From the NCBI RefSeq assembly GCF_026213295.1, contig NC_079417.1, positions 2,856,251 through 2,920,250 on the forward strand: DNA of 64,000 nucleotides. Direction: 5' to 3'. The stretch comes from Gadus chalcogrammus. Taxonomy: Eukaryota; Chordata; Actinopteri; Gadiformes; Gadidae. Each line of letters opens with the position of its first letter. Positions within the stretch are counted from its first letter, which is position 1. Of the stretch, positions 9,201 through 18,463 are shown in pieces. The notes below the pieces were generated by a model. It saw nothing but the letters and a program-made list of their open reading frames with translations. It ran no database searches and was not told where the DNA came from. The translations under genes were made by a program, and so were the position numbers.

Positions 9201-12161
9201 CTATAACTACAAATGTATCTATTTTTGTTTTTGTGGTTCGGGTTTAAAAAACCAACACACAAACTAACTAACTAATAAAATGCAGTTTATTTATTTATTC
9301 CTTTTGCCCTTTTTCCTATTCAAAACCAAATCAGAAAAAACAAAAAACGACTCTGTTAATTGTTTTTTCTGATTTTGTTTTAAATCGGAATATTCAAAGA
9401 ACGAACCATACACGGATTCACGTCAATCCGTGTATGGTTCGTTCTTTGAATATTCCGATTTAAAACAAAATCAGAAAAAACAAATAACAGAGTCGTTCTT
9501 TTCTACACCAGAAGGCAGACTGCAATAGACAGTCCAATTATATTTAGCCTTAGTTATGGCCGCACTTGAACCATATGGGGATTTTATTCGGGAACTATTT
9601 GACAATGGAAAGACACACGACGAGATCAGTACCGCTCTAAAGCAATCTGGTGCACCAAAGTGCTCCGTTATGACGGTGAGGAGGTTCTGTGTGGAGCACA
9701 ACCTTCGAAGAAGAAATCTAGTTTCTTTCTTCTTCTATGTAGCCTATTGTACAATCTGTAGGCTACATGTCATTTAGATGTATTTTAATGTTTTATGACC
9801 AGCTAGGTTTCTTAGTAAACAGCCACCTGGAGTATCATGGCGATCTTCTCCACGGTCATATCGTCCACTCGCAGACTAAGTCGCCGGCTCCCACGGAAAA
9901 ACAATAAATCTGGCCATTGTAGAATGCGTGACTCAATGGAACGTTTGAAACGTCTTTATATGTATTTTTTTAAAACCACGTGCCCTTTTCCCGGCATTCA
10001 TTGTGGTTTTATCTAAATATCACACAAACAAAACAAAGCGAAGCGAATAATAGTCATTTGCATAAAGTTAAAAAGTTTTCAACTTCTTTTTGACGCTCTG
10101 GTCGCTCAACTTTGGCCGCTGGTAGCGTTGGTCGCTTTGGTCGCTTTGGTCGCTCTTGCCCATAGAAAGTGAATGACTTCCGGCGATTTGGTCGCTCAAT
10201 TCGCTTCTGGTGTGGACGTACAGTTATTCGCTTCAGCGGCCAAACACTGACAGCCAATCGGAATGTAGACGCTCTTCGCTTGCGTGGATCCCAGGGAACA
10301 TCGGCAGGCACTTTGGTTCCTACCTACCTTTATTCACTCACTGAACAAAATGTCGGCTGAAGTATTAATCGCGGCTGTAACTGGGCACCCGGTGTTGTAC
10401 GAACCCACCCTTTTTCAGTTCAGAGATCGAAACGCCATAGTGGTTTGGATATCAAGTGATGATAAGCGGGAGTATTTATAGGCTACATCTAGAACGTTCG
10501 TATTTAAGCGGGAATCATTTTAATTTGCTCTACATGCCACCAATCTAACCAACCAATCGCGTGTAGCATGCTTTAAACAAAACCAAAAAAAAAATTGAAA
10601 TCGTCACATAAACAAACTAATCGACAAGACGAGGGATAAATGACAAGGGATATATCTCTTGTCTTTTATCCCTCTATTCCCCACTATTCACGGAGCCTGA
10701 GGTGAATTGTTAATTGTTAATTAAATAGTCTAGATAGATAGATAGCCTAGTAAAGTCTTTATTAATACCAAACGACACAAATCGTCGGGAATCCATTTAG
10801 GTGGTTCGGCCCACACAGGACAGTAGCCTACAAGACCACACAGAACAAGTCTGACTGGACACACACACAATACATCACATTAAAACTAGACACGCGTTGA
10901 TAGATAGATAGACAGAAAGGCCTAGATATATAGATATGTTCCATTATTTGCCTTGCGGAGCCAACCAGTCCTGTGCACGTATGCAAATTAGCCATGTGCG
11001 ACAATGACTATTTGTTTTGAATGCGACGAATGAGTGCAGATCATGATTTGCAGATCCAGATCAGTGAAACATATTTCAACTACTACAGCACGCAGGGTTT
11101 TTTGTTCTCGGTTGTAATTAGCCTACATTTTAGGATTTTTTTTATATTGGGGGAATCCCTGTCCTACTTGTTGTCGAAGCACTTTATCGAACAAGCAAAA
11201 CCGTCTCGGCAATATGGCCAAGGTGTATGGGAGAGTTCACTATTTGATATGGCTGTCTGTAGGGCCTACTAAACGCATACGGCTCCTTTAAATGCATCTG
11301 CATAATTGAATTGTACGTCATGAGCGACTTGAGCGACCAAAGCGAACAGAAAAATTTGCAGCGAAACTTTGTGAGCGACCTGGTGTGGACATACAGTTTA
11401 ACAAAGAGACTACAGTGAGCCCAACTCTTGACCCAAAACTCAACATTGTTGGTTGGACTAAATTGCATTGCACAGTTGACATGAATACTTAATGTTTTAT
11501 ATTCATTTTACTTTAATTTTAAGTTTTCGTTTTTACAGTGTAGTATGGATATTGGAACAAAGGTGTACTCCCGGTGGAAGCCACCAAAAACCATGCTCGC
11601 CTCTCCAATAGTAATTAGGGGTGAGGGGGGGCTATCAGACCGTCAATCAAACCACCGCGGCAGTGGAGGTTGGATTCATGATGTATTAGTTGAGCTGCCG
11701 TTGGCTCAACATGTTGGCTGTTTTCCGGTTGATGTTTTTTAAGTTCTTAAGTTGAAGTTCTACATAAATGTAAGATAATTTTATGCATGACTATTTTGAG
11801 GGTGTTTTTAACCTTAGCTCAAACATTTTCTGTGGCTGTGTGTGTCCCTGCACACGGAGCGCGTGCGGGTGTGTTTGTGTGTAACGTAAAAGTTATTAGG
11901 TAAATTAGGTCGCAATCAGGTGTTTATTTTGCTCACATTACCGTGAATACTACAGGTATTAACAGAGGACTATAGAGAGTGCTGCCAATATTAACATAGT
12001 ACTATAGGCAATAACCGAGTATTAAAGGTATTAGAGAGAGTACTACAGAGAGTACTTCAGTGCTACAGGTATAGTACCCACTCCAGGTTTCAACATAGAG
12101 GATTGAGATGTTTACCTTGCAGGAGACAACAGAGCAGGAATAGTTTCCAGGATCCAGTCAT
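205..12161 (-). CDS. Siglec/CD22-like Ig receptor gene A, 5' part (3' exons beyond window start)
   Basis: Minus-strand gene with exons 12116-12161 (signal), 1169-1492 (V-set), 740-1033 (C2) and 205-468 (C2). All junctions are GT/AG, all phase 1, and every Ig exon is a multiple of three (324, 294, 264 nt), so the frame stays open. The start is the ATG at 12161, followed by MTGSWKLFLLC, a short hydrophobic signal peptide. The V domain (residues about 16-123) has the Siglec CVTVPCSF strand and an F-strand NYFRID whose Arg (about residue 102) matches the sialic-acid-contacting Arg of the family. The C2 domains carry several N-glycosylation sequons. Inferred role: cell-surface sialic-acid-binding receptor, probably of B cells or myeloid cells. 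Later Ig, transmembrane and tail exons must lie left of position 1. Intron 1 is 10.6 kb because mobile elements, including a Gmr1-like retrotransposon, sit inside it. MAG or sialoadhesin paralogy cannot be separated from CD22 here. Confidence 0.85.
1493..1930. other. Gene A intron 1, AT-rich stretch up to the LTR element
   Basis: An ATT/TTA-rich low-complexity stretch (about 1615-1710), then a TIR-like segment GCGGACGAGGCATCTAGTTA near 1890-1912. No gene is seen. Confidence 0.6.
1931..2440 (+). repeat. 5' LTR of Gmr1-like retrotransposon
   Basis: The 510-bp direct repeat begins TGTGGCAACC and ends GGTCACCACA, with a TATAAAAG promoter-like box near 2100 and an AATAAA poly(A) signal near 2376. 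It matches the 3' LTR at 6172-6681 in length and, on reading, in sequence. Flanking GTGT at 1927-1930 repeats at 6682-6685. Confidence 0.95.
2515..6336 (+). CDS. gag-pol polyprotein of the Gmr1-like element (in-frame deletion in integrase)
   Basis: I place the start at the ATG at 2515 just after the 5' LTR; the frame is also open upstream inside the LTR. Order: gag/capsid-like (2515-3170); aspartic protease with DTGS (Asp codon 3283); integrase C-terminal half (about 3840-4680); RT with YIDD (Asp codons 5323 and 5326); RNase H (about 5760-6110). The integrase has Asp at 4027 and Glu at 4135, exactly 35 residues apart. The HHCC finger and first catalytic Asp are missing: the frame passes straight from LLYRV to ELMLL near 3972-3980. 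I see no CCHC knuckle in gag either. The frame runs through the polypurine tract into the 3' LTR and stops at 6334-6336. The copy probably cannot integrate on its own integrase. Confidence 0.9.
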   Translation: MQNPDGAAAAAALLRDAVEERALLRQAVIRLEMRSPDVSPISAPTSRLTKLGPEDDVEAYLEVFERTARRERWPEDQWAHIVAPFLTGPAQQASQDLTPEQASEYQTLKQAVLAYYGHSLAARAQRFHDWRFDPKGAVRSQIAQHARLIRRWLAGEDGPNALDRVLLDNTIRQLPPEAQRTIATNHPTTVDELTRQLENWQVARQLNSATRPQPRPIDTRRDRRGPCLLTTCWAHQEAGAPNLPARVGDKDTQALIDTGSVVTLIRPDLAGGRTGEPMEVTCVHGDTRTYDTCHVVVRTPRGAFTVRAGVVPNLPVPLLIGRDCPIFHRLWNAEPGPRPPRPQPRRHRQPVRHAYGARAPHSSPAETSGEGDGTGRDGPTPPGTPARPPGETHRLDPPGTPDTLTASERPAGLGETESSPLTELSDFPPTGRGSDRPGHFATAQLQDDPLKNAWSHVVAHDGCARDSVSTLPYPHFCTRSGLLYRVTELMLLFSRVGIAREILTDQGSCFMSRVLKALLSLLQVKQLRTSVYHPQTDGLVERFNKTLKHMLKKTMERDGKNWDQLLPHVLFALREVPQASTGFSPFELLYGRRPRGLLDLAKEAWESQPSPHRTLVDHVEQVRERMAQVWPIVREHLHQAQQAQARTYNRGAQLRLFQPGEWVLVLIPTAECKFLAKWQGPYEVIDRVGEVNYRVRQPGRRKPTQLYHVNLLKQWKAGTTPPVPVPVALVARQGVPEVPMGEDLSPSQKQDLNDVVLQHQDVFSELPGRTTVAQHDIRTEAGVTVRVPPYRVPEARRVAIREEVKKMLQLRVIEESHSAWSSPIVLVPKPDGSFRFCNDFRRLNEVSEFDAYPMPRVDELIERLGPARYLTTLDLTKGYWQVPLSKTAREKTAFATPGGLYQYTVLPFGVHGAPATFQRMMDRLLRSHQAYAAAYIDDIIIHSASWDIHLRHLRAVLGELRRAGLTANPAKCRLGLEEASYLGYRVGRGNVRPQEAKVKAILDWPRPTSKKQVKSFLGLVGYYQRFIPSFATLASPLHDLTRKALPDRVTWSEAAEGAFSLLKRALCSEPILLTPDFTLPLIVHSDASEVGLGAVLSQVRDAEEHPVTYISRKLLPNESNYSTVEKEALAIKWAIDKLRYYLLGREFTLVTDHAPLKWMATAKDTNARVTRWFLALQDYRFKVDHRPGREHANADALSRRDACLWAVRGAPGLHLRGEECGNPAPTRQAWKPRGQVIRAVYHPFPPEGAKGRFEKVPLNANRRHLCTRPIRPR
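6172..6681 (+). repeat. 3' LTR of Gmr1-like retrotransposon
   Basis: Same length and apparently the same sequence as 1931-2440, preceded by the purine tract AAGGGGGGAGGAG and followed by the GTGT target duplication. Confidence 0.95.
6719..7412. mobile_element. MITE-like inverted-repeat element
   Basis: The left end (CATAGATATATTAACTAGAT, then GCGGCCATCTTACCACAGTA near 6790) is inverted at the right end (ACTGTGGTAAGATGGCGGCC near 7324, then ATCTAGTTAATTTATATATC near 7377). A third copy of the terminal sequence lies left of the LTR element at 1886-1926. No coding capacity was found. The superfamily is not clear. Confidence 0.6.
7413..8765. other. Gene A intron 1, non-coding repeat-rich stretch
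   Basis: AT-rich; nothing gene-like. The segment 8465-8515 (CCGAGCCGATCTGGCAGCCG and onward) is an inverted match to 6685-6720, so it is a dispersed repeat. Confidence 0.5.
8770..10040. repeat. Large foldback of two inverted transposon fragments
   Basis: The left arm (about 8770-9415) reads back as the right arm (about 9425-10040). Landmarks: ACATATAAAGACGTTTCAAA near 8832 against its complement near 9955; CGAAGGTTGTGCTCCACACA near 8972 against 9690-9710; the GAATATTCCGATTTAAAA blocks on both sides of about 9420. Both arms contain an open frame starting MAALEPYGDFIRELF (plus strand from 9556, minus strand near 9110), a helix-turn-helix-like N-terminus resembling fish IS3EU-type DNA transposons. 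A further direct copy of the central block lies at 8588-8660. Confidence 0.7.
9556..9777 (+). pseudogene. Transposon helix-turn-helix fragment
   Basis: About 55 residues (GDFIRELFDNGKTHDEIS, then SVMTVRRFCVEHNLRRR) resemble the N-terminal DNA-binding part of fish integrase-like DNA transposons such as IS3EU; family memory only. The frame leaves homology-like sequence after LRRRN and stops at 9775-9777. A rearranged inverted copy lies at 9110-8930 in the other foldback arm. No catalytic domain follows, so this is a relic. Confidence 0.4.
10041..11405. mobile_element. Inverted-repeat element with GCGACC-rich ends
   Basis: The left end contains repeated TTGGTCGCT units and TCTGGTGTGGACGTACAGTT (10206-10225). 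The right end contains GAGCGACCAAAGCG and CTGGTGTGGACATACAGTTT (11380-11399). The interior is non-coding. Its right part (GGAGAGTTCAC to TGCATAATTGAA, 11229-11310) recurs at 25425-25500. Exact ends are not resolved. Confidence 0.4.
11406..12115. other. Gene A intron 1, proximal part
   Basis: Non-coding. From about 11940 it carries degenerate units of the form TATTAACAGAGGACTACAGAG, also present in intron 1 of gene B (32500-32760) and gene C (47790-47900), so this part belongs to the ancestral gene rather than to the inserted elements. Confidence 0.6.
12116..12161 (-). CDS. Signal-peptide exon of gene A
   Basis: This 46-nt coding part ends in phase 1 at a GTAAAC donor. Genes B (32846-32891) and C (47929-47974) have near-identical exons of the same length and phase, which supports assigning it to gene A although the next exon lies 10.6 kb away. 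The assignment is inferred; a fourth gene destroyed by insertions would be the alternative. Confidence 0.75.
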
Positions 12162-12639
12162 GTTCTCCTCCAAAACTTCATCAGGAGAAATACAAAAATC
12201 TCTTAATTTCATCATTAAAACTATAGAGGACATTAGCCTCTGTACCACACTGAATATCGTACTACACTTAAGGTATTCAGTACTGCACTAATTATAGTGA
12301 GATACTGTAAACTGCTATAGAAATGTCTATTTCAAAATACCAGTAAATCTATCACTACCATGACTAATTCAGCTAATTTTCAAGCACATAATACCGATAT
12401 TCAAAGAAGAACAATGATCATAAACCTGCTCATTTAATTTAATTGGACATGTTCAACCCTTGAGAGGTTTAGATACAGATATAAATAGGAAAACAAAAGA
12501 TAAAACATGGTGTTTGTCTGCCGAAGGTCAAACTAAAACCGGTATTGCTTGAATAAAACTTAAACTAATATATATATCAATACATGTAGGGAGGAACTAT
12601 GTTCCTTTGTTCTAGCAACCAGATATAAAGGTGACTTAC

Positions 12640-12725
12640 GTGATAGAGGTGAAGGACTTGATTTGAAGTTCCTGAAGAGCACCAACTTTATTTAATATGT
12701 TTGCCCGCACCTGGATGAGGTGAGG
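12640..12725 (-). other. Gene A 5' untranslated exon (left border certain, right approximate)
   Basis: A GTAAGTC donor at 12638-12639 ends a block that is conserved at the same relative place ahead of gene B (donor 33343-33344) and gene C (donor 48470-48471). The conserved text ends in CCTTCACCTCTATCAC just before the donor. No ATG-initiated frame is evident in it, so I read it as the leader exon. The transcription start is not defined by sequence; 12725 is an estimate. Confidence 0.55.
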
Positions 12726-12744
12726 GAATGAGGAACTTGATAAC

Positions 12745-12752
12745 ATTTGCAT
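12745..12752 (-). promoter_or_regulatory. Octamer motif ATGCAAAT upstream of gene A leader exon
   Basis: The plus strand reads ATTTGCAT, so the minus strand reads the perfect octamer ATGCAAAT. It lies roughly 100 bp upstream of the leader-exon donor. Octamers bind Oct-1/Oct-2 and are typical of immunoglobulin and B-cell promoters (established knowledge). At aligned positions gene B has ATGTACAT and gene C ATCTACAT on the minus strand, so only gene A is perfect. Confidence 0.45.
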
Positions 12753-12844
12753 GAGCACAGATAAACCTTTATGTCAAAAGGGATGAGCCAACATACAGAA
12801 AGAAGATAAAGTTAGAGAATAAAGTTAAACAAAACCATGATCAC

Positions 12845-13345
12845 CAAATATTAACACTGCACTGTATAGCTGTTAATTAGTAAATACTTTTACTCTGTTA
12901 ACACTGGTCTGTTAATACTGTTAATAATATTAACACTGCTAATGCAGCAAATATTTTTCTCTATTAATACTATTGATACTGGTCTCTTTTAATACTTTTA
13001 CTAATGTAAAGATTGTAAAAGCTGTTCATACTGTTCACTGGTAATACTGTGGATACTATTCATTTTGTTATCAAAATGTTGATGCGAGCTGTTTATGCGG
13101 TTCTCTGTTGATACTGTCCTGTTAATATTGTTGATACTGTTCTCTATAAACAGTCACTGTTGATACTGTCCTCTGTTAATACTGTTGATACTGTTCTCTG
13201 TTAATACTGTTGATACTGTTCTCTATAAACAGTCACTGTTGATACTGTTCTCTGTTAATACTGTTGATACTGTTCTCCGTTAGTACTCTTCGTGTTCTTT
13301 GTTGAGCCTGTTAATACTGATGATACTGTTCTCTGTTAAACCTCA
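12845..13345. repeat. Degenerate tandem array CTGTTAATACTGTTGATACTG upstream of gene A
   Basis: Units mixing GTTAATACTG, GTTGATACTG and TTCTCT recur many times. Related arrays occur at 25285-25400, 33540-33770, 34175-34285 and, weaker, 48660-48840, each near a receptor promoter or its duplicated flank. Confidence 0.8.
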
Positions 13346-14550
13346 CTTTCTGAGGTTTTCTAACATTAAAATGAGTTCCCCTAGCCTACGTATGCTCCCC
13401 CAGTAGCTAGACATTTCGTTTGGTGTAAAACGAGCACTAGGCATTCTGCTCCGCCTTTGAAAAAATGAAGCTCAGACGTGCCGTGTTGGAATTTTCCCCG
13501 CATGTCGTCCTCAGCGGGGAGATGCCACCGAACCCCCCGGGAACAGTGCATACTTCCGCAATCCACCAGTCCTCAGCGGCCAAGCCTGGTATTGCAGCTG
13601 TTTAAGCGGGCTGTGGACGGGTCCCTCGATTCAAAGGACCCAGAAGTAGATATCTCCGTTCACTCCAATACAAGTGGGGAACAGGAATGTGTCTCCGCAA
13701 AAAAATGTCTGGATGTCAATCAAAGGCTCATAATTCATGCCATGTCCTAAAAAAAATTATGTTTTTTCTTTTCAAAACACCACCTCAAGCGTTTTATTAG
13801 CCGTTCTCTCTAATTATTTGTTGCTGGAGAAGGAGGGGTGTGCAGCTGAATGGAATCGTAGTGAAACAAATGTTGTTTCGACCTGGCATCCGAGAGGGCC
13901 TACTTCAGTGCTCCGTTAACGTGTCCGATTTTTAGACTGGTTCCAAGAGAGTCTGGCTGCAGACATCCACCCAAACGCTCCAGACATCCACCCACAGAAC
14001 TTCAGCTGCAGACATCCACTCACAGAAACATCCATCAGCACACCGGAAATCTGAAAATAAAAAATAAAAATCTGAAAATACATAAATGAACGGGCGAAAT
14101 CGGAAAATAAAATAAAACTCGGGCGTTACGTAATGTGTTTACATAAATGAACGTATTAAATTACGGTATCAAATCGGATAAACGCTTCCGGTTTTGGACA
14201 TAAGACTTGACACTCGCTGTTGACTTTAAGCTGGAGCTTATGGCTCTTATCTTTCTGTAAATACACACACCTTATTCAGAATTCTTAATTCTGAATTCCT
14301 TCTGTCATAGGCCTACTGCCAATGTTGTTATCAATAAAAAAACATTTGCACAATGCAAGCCGATGCACTTCTCCATGTTGATAAGAGCATTAAAATGAGA
14401 ACAATTAATGGGACAAAGAAATCAAGGGATATTTAGCATAGAAAAAAGATTTGCGATTAATGGCGATTACTCGCGATTAATCGTGAGTTAGCTATGACAT
14501 TAATGCAATTGATCGCGATTAAATATTTTAATCGCTTGACAGCACTAATT
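13346..14550. other. Unassigned repeat-like DNA ending in a hAT-like terminus
   Basis: No convincing gene; short frames at 13478-13750 and 13737-13919 have no family signal. The stretch 14455-14550 (repeated GCGATTAATCGC words, then AATCGCTTGACAGCAC) looks like the end of a non-autonomous hAT element common in fish. The partner end was not found. Confidence 0.4.
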
Positions 14551-16342
14551 TGTACATAAGTTATTGATTTTTCGTAAATAGTTAGTTGGAAGGAATCTGT
14601 TTCTTAAGCAGTGTGACACTTGGAGCTTGCATGACGGAGCACAAGTTGGCACAAAGAACTCAAAACTGCAAAAAGACATTGTTCAATTGTAGACTTGGAG
14701 CTTGCATAACGGAGCACAAGGCATAGTTTAATAGTGCATTTCTTTTTGAACAGCACATCTGATCAGTGACCTCTGTCATTTTTGTACATTTAAATGTATG
14801 CCCATCACTAACTGAGTTTAGCTTTATCTATTATTTCTTTTAATTTCTTCCCTTCTTTTCTTAATGTTATGTGTATTTTGTTTTTAAGATAAAACAAGAG
14901 AAACTCAATCATATCTTATGGTCTCGTATTTATGTACATTTTCATGTATTTAGGTTTTTTACATGTTGTGACTATCTTGAGTTTGTGATGTGAGTCTATG
15001 GTCTAGTATTTATATGCATGTTTCATGTATTTATGTGTTTTTTTCATGTTTGTGATGTGAGTCTTTGTTCTATGTTCCCACTCTTGGCCTGCACCTTGAT
15101 GCGGTGAGTGGGCTTTAAACTAAGATTAGTTTTATTTCTTTGTTTGTTATTGATTGTCCGTCACAGTCTATCTTATTGATGATACAAAGCCTTAACTAAA
15201 CCCCTTCTCTTCTGTTTGCAGAAACTGGAAACTTCAGAGTATATTTTATCTTAAGTTATAAAATCTTTGTTTCCTCATCAGATCCCAGTCCATCATGCTC
15301 CTGTACTTGTCTGCCGTGCCACCATCATGCCTCATGCATCACCTCTCAGCACCCTGCCCAGCTGCATCTTATTCCTTTACTCCAGCTCTTTCCAGCTCTT
15401 TCACATAAGTGACAAACACGCTCCACCCAAGTGTTTTTAATCTTTTATTAATTATACATATAAGGTGTGCTTAAGTGGCCGGAACCATCAATAAAATGCT
15501 TTTTATTAATATAACATTATGGCTCCATTAAAAGCAAAGTACACCTGCCATTTACAGTTATCATTTATACTATCCTAGACATCTTTAATCTTATTTACAT
15601 AGGCCTACAGTAGGCCTGATTTCCTCTGAATGTTTAAATAAACAAATTCCCTGTCCATGTCAGATCCCTGTCGATCATACTCCTGTTGTTGTCTTCCTGC
15701 ACACCTGACTGCCTCCTCCATCGATTGCGGCCACAGCCCTCTCCCTGTACAATATTTAATGTTAAGTACATTTCAGGATCAAGTTTGAGATTCAGATTCA
15801 GTATTACTTGTTTTTGAAACCTGACGTGGGGCTGGCACCATCATATCTGTCTTATTTATTGCACCCACACATAATAGGTCCATGATACCATGCGGGGTCA
15901 TTTCAGACGCCTTTGCCTCCTAACACCTTGTGATTTCCCTGGGTACACCAGCTGATGGGTCTGTGTATATATTGGGCATTTGATTTTCGTTTCAGAAACA
16001 GAAATATATTAAAAAACGAGTTGTAATTATGATTTCTGTTTTAACATTCAAAAAGGTATATACAAGGTGCTTTTCTTATAAAGTCAAAAAGGGGCAAACT
16101 AATCTAAAATCATAATTGTTAAATCATTGGGGGATTAGTAACCTGTGCTTAGTAACCTGTAAACACGTAGTTTGACAACTACGTGTATCAAACATGAAGC
16201 AAAGTGCTATGCCTATCTTAAATAATTGATAAATGTTATATTTCATGTCTAGGAAAAATATAATCATTTAGAATGAATAGAGGTAACTCAGAACAAGAGC
16301 ACACTTTATTGGCAAACACATTCAAACAAAGTCACACTGTAG
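14551..16342. other. Intergenic stretch, no gene seen
   Basis: AT-rich sequence with short internal duplications (TGGAGCTTGCATGACGGAGC near 14621 and a variant near 14696; TTTATGTACATTTTCATGTA near 14930 and a variant near 15010). I see no exon with family resemblance. Confidence 0.5.
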
Positions 16343-16621
16343 TTAAAGGACAATTCCGGTATTTTGAACATTGAGCCCCCTTTCTGGTTTGTTTAGGATG
16401 AAATAGAGTGGGTGACACCGAAATTTGAACTATTAGTCCTTTCTCGGGTATTTGGCTCATTTTGAATCGCTCCTGCCTGCTTCACAATGGTTGTCTGTGT
16501 GCATACACCAACCTGTCAACCCAGCAACCCTAAACGTTCGTGAAGTTTTAAAAAAATTATCGGCGCAATATATGGTCTCCATCCGTGTTAGTTGCTAATT
16601 GGAACAATTTTTTCAGATACC

Positions 16622-16930
16622 TCACAACCGCATATAAACTTCCGCTCGCTGCGTTACGATGGTTACATTGAGGTTGGCCATACCAGCTGTGACGACAAGG
16701 TCCCACTCCGTGCAGCACCTACTTTCGTGCTCCGTCGGCATCTGCCTGCACTTCCCACAGGCACACCACCAATTTACCGTGATCCTGGGGACCGCTTCAG
16801 CCGGAGCTTCAGGCGCCTCCGTAGCCCTAGCCTCCATCTCACGTAGCTCCTCTTGGGTGAATTCTGGTTCAAAACGATATCCTCAGCCGTCAAAATCAAA
16901 ATCGAGTGCGTCCTCCAGAAGCCACCTTTC
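16622..16930 (-). pseudogene. P2X7 C-terminal-like cysteine module in the TTAA element
   Basis: The minus-strand frame contains acidic FTQEELREMEARA-type sequence followed by WWCACGKCRQMPTEHESRCC. That is the CxCGxC...CC pattern of the P2X7 intracellular (ballast) domain, which also occurs in many fish transposon-associated proteins. An in-frame stop near 16888 and the lack of a start indicate a relic. No P2X channel domain is present, so this is not a purinoceptor gene. Confidence 0.6.
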
Positions 16931-17147
16931 ATATTCCATCTTCAGTAATTTTCCCTAATCCGAGGTGCTCAAGTCACGGTACATGACTTCTAACCAACGT
17001 AAACAGCCCACCTTTCCGGTTCGGCGGAGTAATGTCAGCGAGCAGTAATGAGTCTTCCAACTGAAATCAACTGGCGATAAATGTGCAATAAAACACGACA
17101 GAAACCATATATTGCGCCGATAATTTTTTTTAAAACTTCACGAATGC

Positions 17148-18066
17148 CACTAAGGCAAGGCAAGGCAACTTTATTTATATAGCACTTTTCATACACAAGG
17201 CAGACTCAAAGTGCTTCACATATAAACATTGTTGTACAATAAAATAAAATAATAGATAAGTAAAAGAAAACATATGCAAAGAAATGAGTAAAATAGAAAG
17301 TTAAAAAAGGCTTTTTAGTAAGTAAAATTGAAAGTGCAATGTATTTAAGAAAGTGAGAAAATTAAATTGAAAGTTATTTAAGATCAGATCAACAGACTCT
17401 CTGGAACCCAAGTCGGGACTACAACCCGACCTAAAGGACAATCTATTACAATATTCTAGGCATTACTCAGCAAATGTCATGTATTTTTCTGGTAAAAATA
17501 GAAAATAAAGGGAAAGTTAAAAAGGCATTTTAGTAAAATAAAGGTAAAGTATTTAAGATTTAGCAGAAAGCTAAAGCAAACATAAAAGTCTTCAATCTTG
17601 TTTTGAAGGTGCTCAGAGTTGGGGCAAGTCTTAAATCCTCAAGGAGTTTATTCCAGCTATTTGATGCATAGTAACTAAATCCTGCTTTCCCATGTTTCGT
17701 ATTTACTCTGGGGATAATTAACAGATTGGTCTCAGAAGATCTTAGTGTTCTAGAAGGCTTATGTAGTGGAAGCATATCAGTTAAATATTTTGGGCCTAAA
17801 CCATGTAGGGATTTATAGGTTAGCAACATGATTTTAAAATCAATTCTCTGACCTACAGGAAGCCAATGTAACGATTTAAGAATTGGTGTAATATGTTCAA
17901 ATTTTTTGGTCTTTGTTAAAACTCTAGCAGCAGCATTCTGAACAAGCTGAAGCTTCCTTAGAGTTTGTTTTGGGAGACCTGTAAGGAGACCATTGCAGTA
18001 ATCAAGCTTACTAGTGATAAAGGCATGTACAAATGTCTAACCACTCGGTTACTTGCAAATTTTTGA
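17148..18066 (-). mobile_element. 5'-truncated LINE with RT C-terminal fragment
   Basis: Frame 17829-17560 (minus) reads [19 protein letters not shown] and ends [20 protein letters not shown], the C-terminal pattern of fish non-LTR reverse transcriptase proteins (Rex/L2 type). The 3' end at about 17150-17185 finishes in TTGCC repeats after a conserved CTATATAAATAAAG tail. It interrupts the right arm of the TTAA element, so it is the younger insertion. Confidence 0.75.
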
Positions 18067-18463
18067 AAACGAACGTTTAGGGTTGCTGGGTTGACAGGTT
18101 GGTGTATCCACACAGACAACCATTGTGAAGCAGGCATTGTGAATGAGCCAAATACCCGAGAAAGGACTAATAGTTCAAATTTCGGTGTCACCCACTCTAT
18201 TTCATCCTAAACAAACCAGAAAGGGGGCTCAATGTTCAAAATACCGGAATTGTCCTTTAAATATTGCGTGAGAAATGCAAAGCGAATTATATACAATTAT
18301 CTATTAACGAACGAAACGAATAATACTAAAAACAATACAATTCAAAATTATTTAAATTATTATTAGGCTAATCCAACACTCCAACCAATAATAAGGAACT
18401 AAGTTAAAAACTATTTACATGCCCTGGATAAACTAAAGTACAAGAGCTAAAAACATTTAAATG

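Larger units (their letters stand above)
16347..18256. mobile_element. TTAA-flanked foldback (Kolobok/piggyBac-like) element with nested LINE
   Basis: TTAA at 16343-16346 and 18257-18260 flanks perfect ends AGGACAATTCCGG and CCGGAATTGTCCT. Inverted arms are about 235 bp: left 16347-16585; the right arm is split into 17101-17147 and about 18067-18256. The break is filled by a LINE fragment. TTAA duplication is typical of Kolobok and piggyBac; the P2X7-C-like module inside favours Kolobok (inference). Confidence 0.85.

Noticed and set aside
13478..13919. Small protein genes of 90 and 60 residues
   Set aside because: No family pattern, no splice context and repeat-rich surroundings.
16622..16930. 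A P2X7 receptor exon
   Set aside because: Only the cysteine module is present, inside TTAA-flanked inverted repeats and with a stop; no channel domain nearby.
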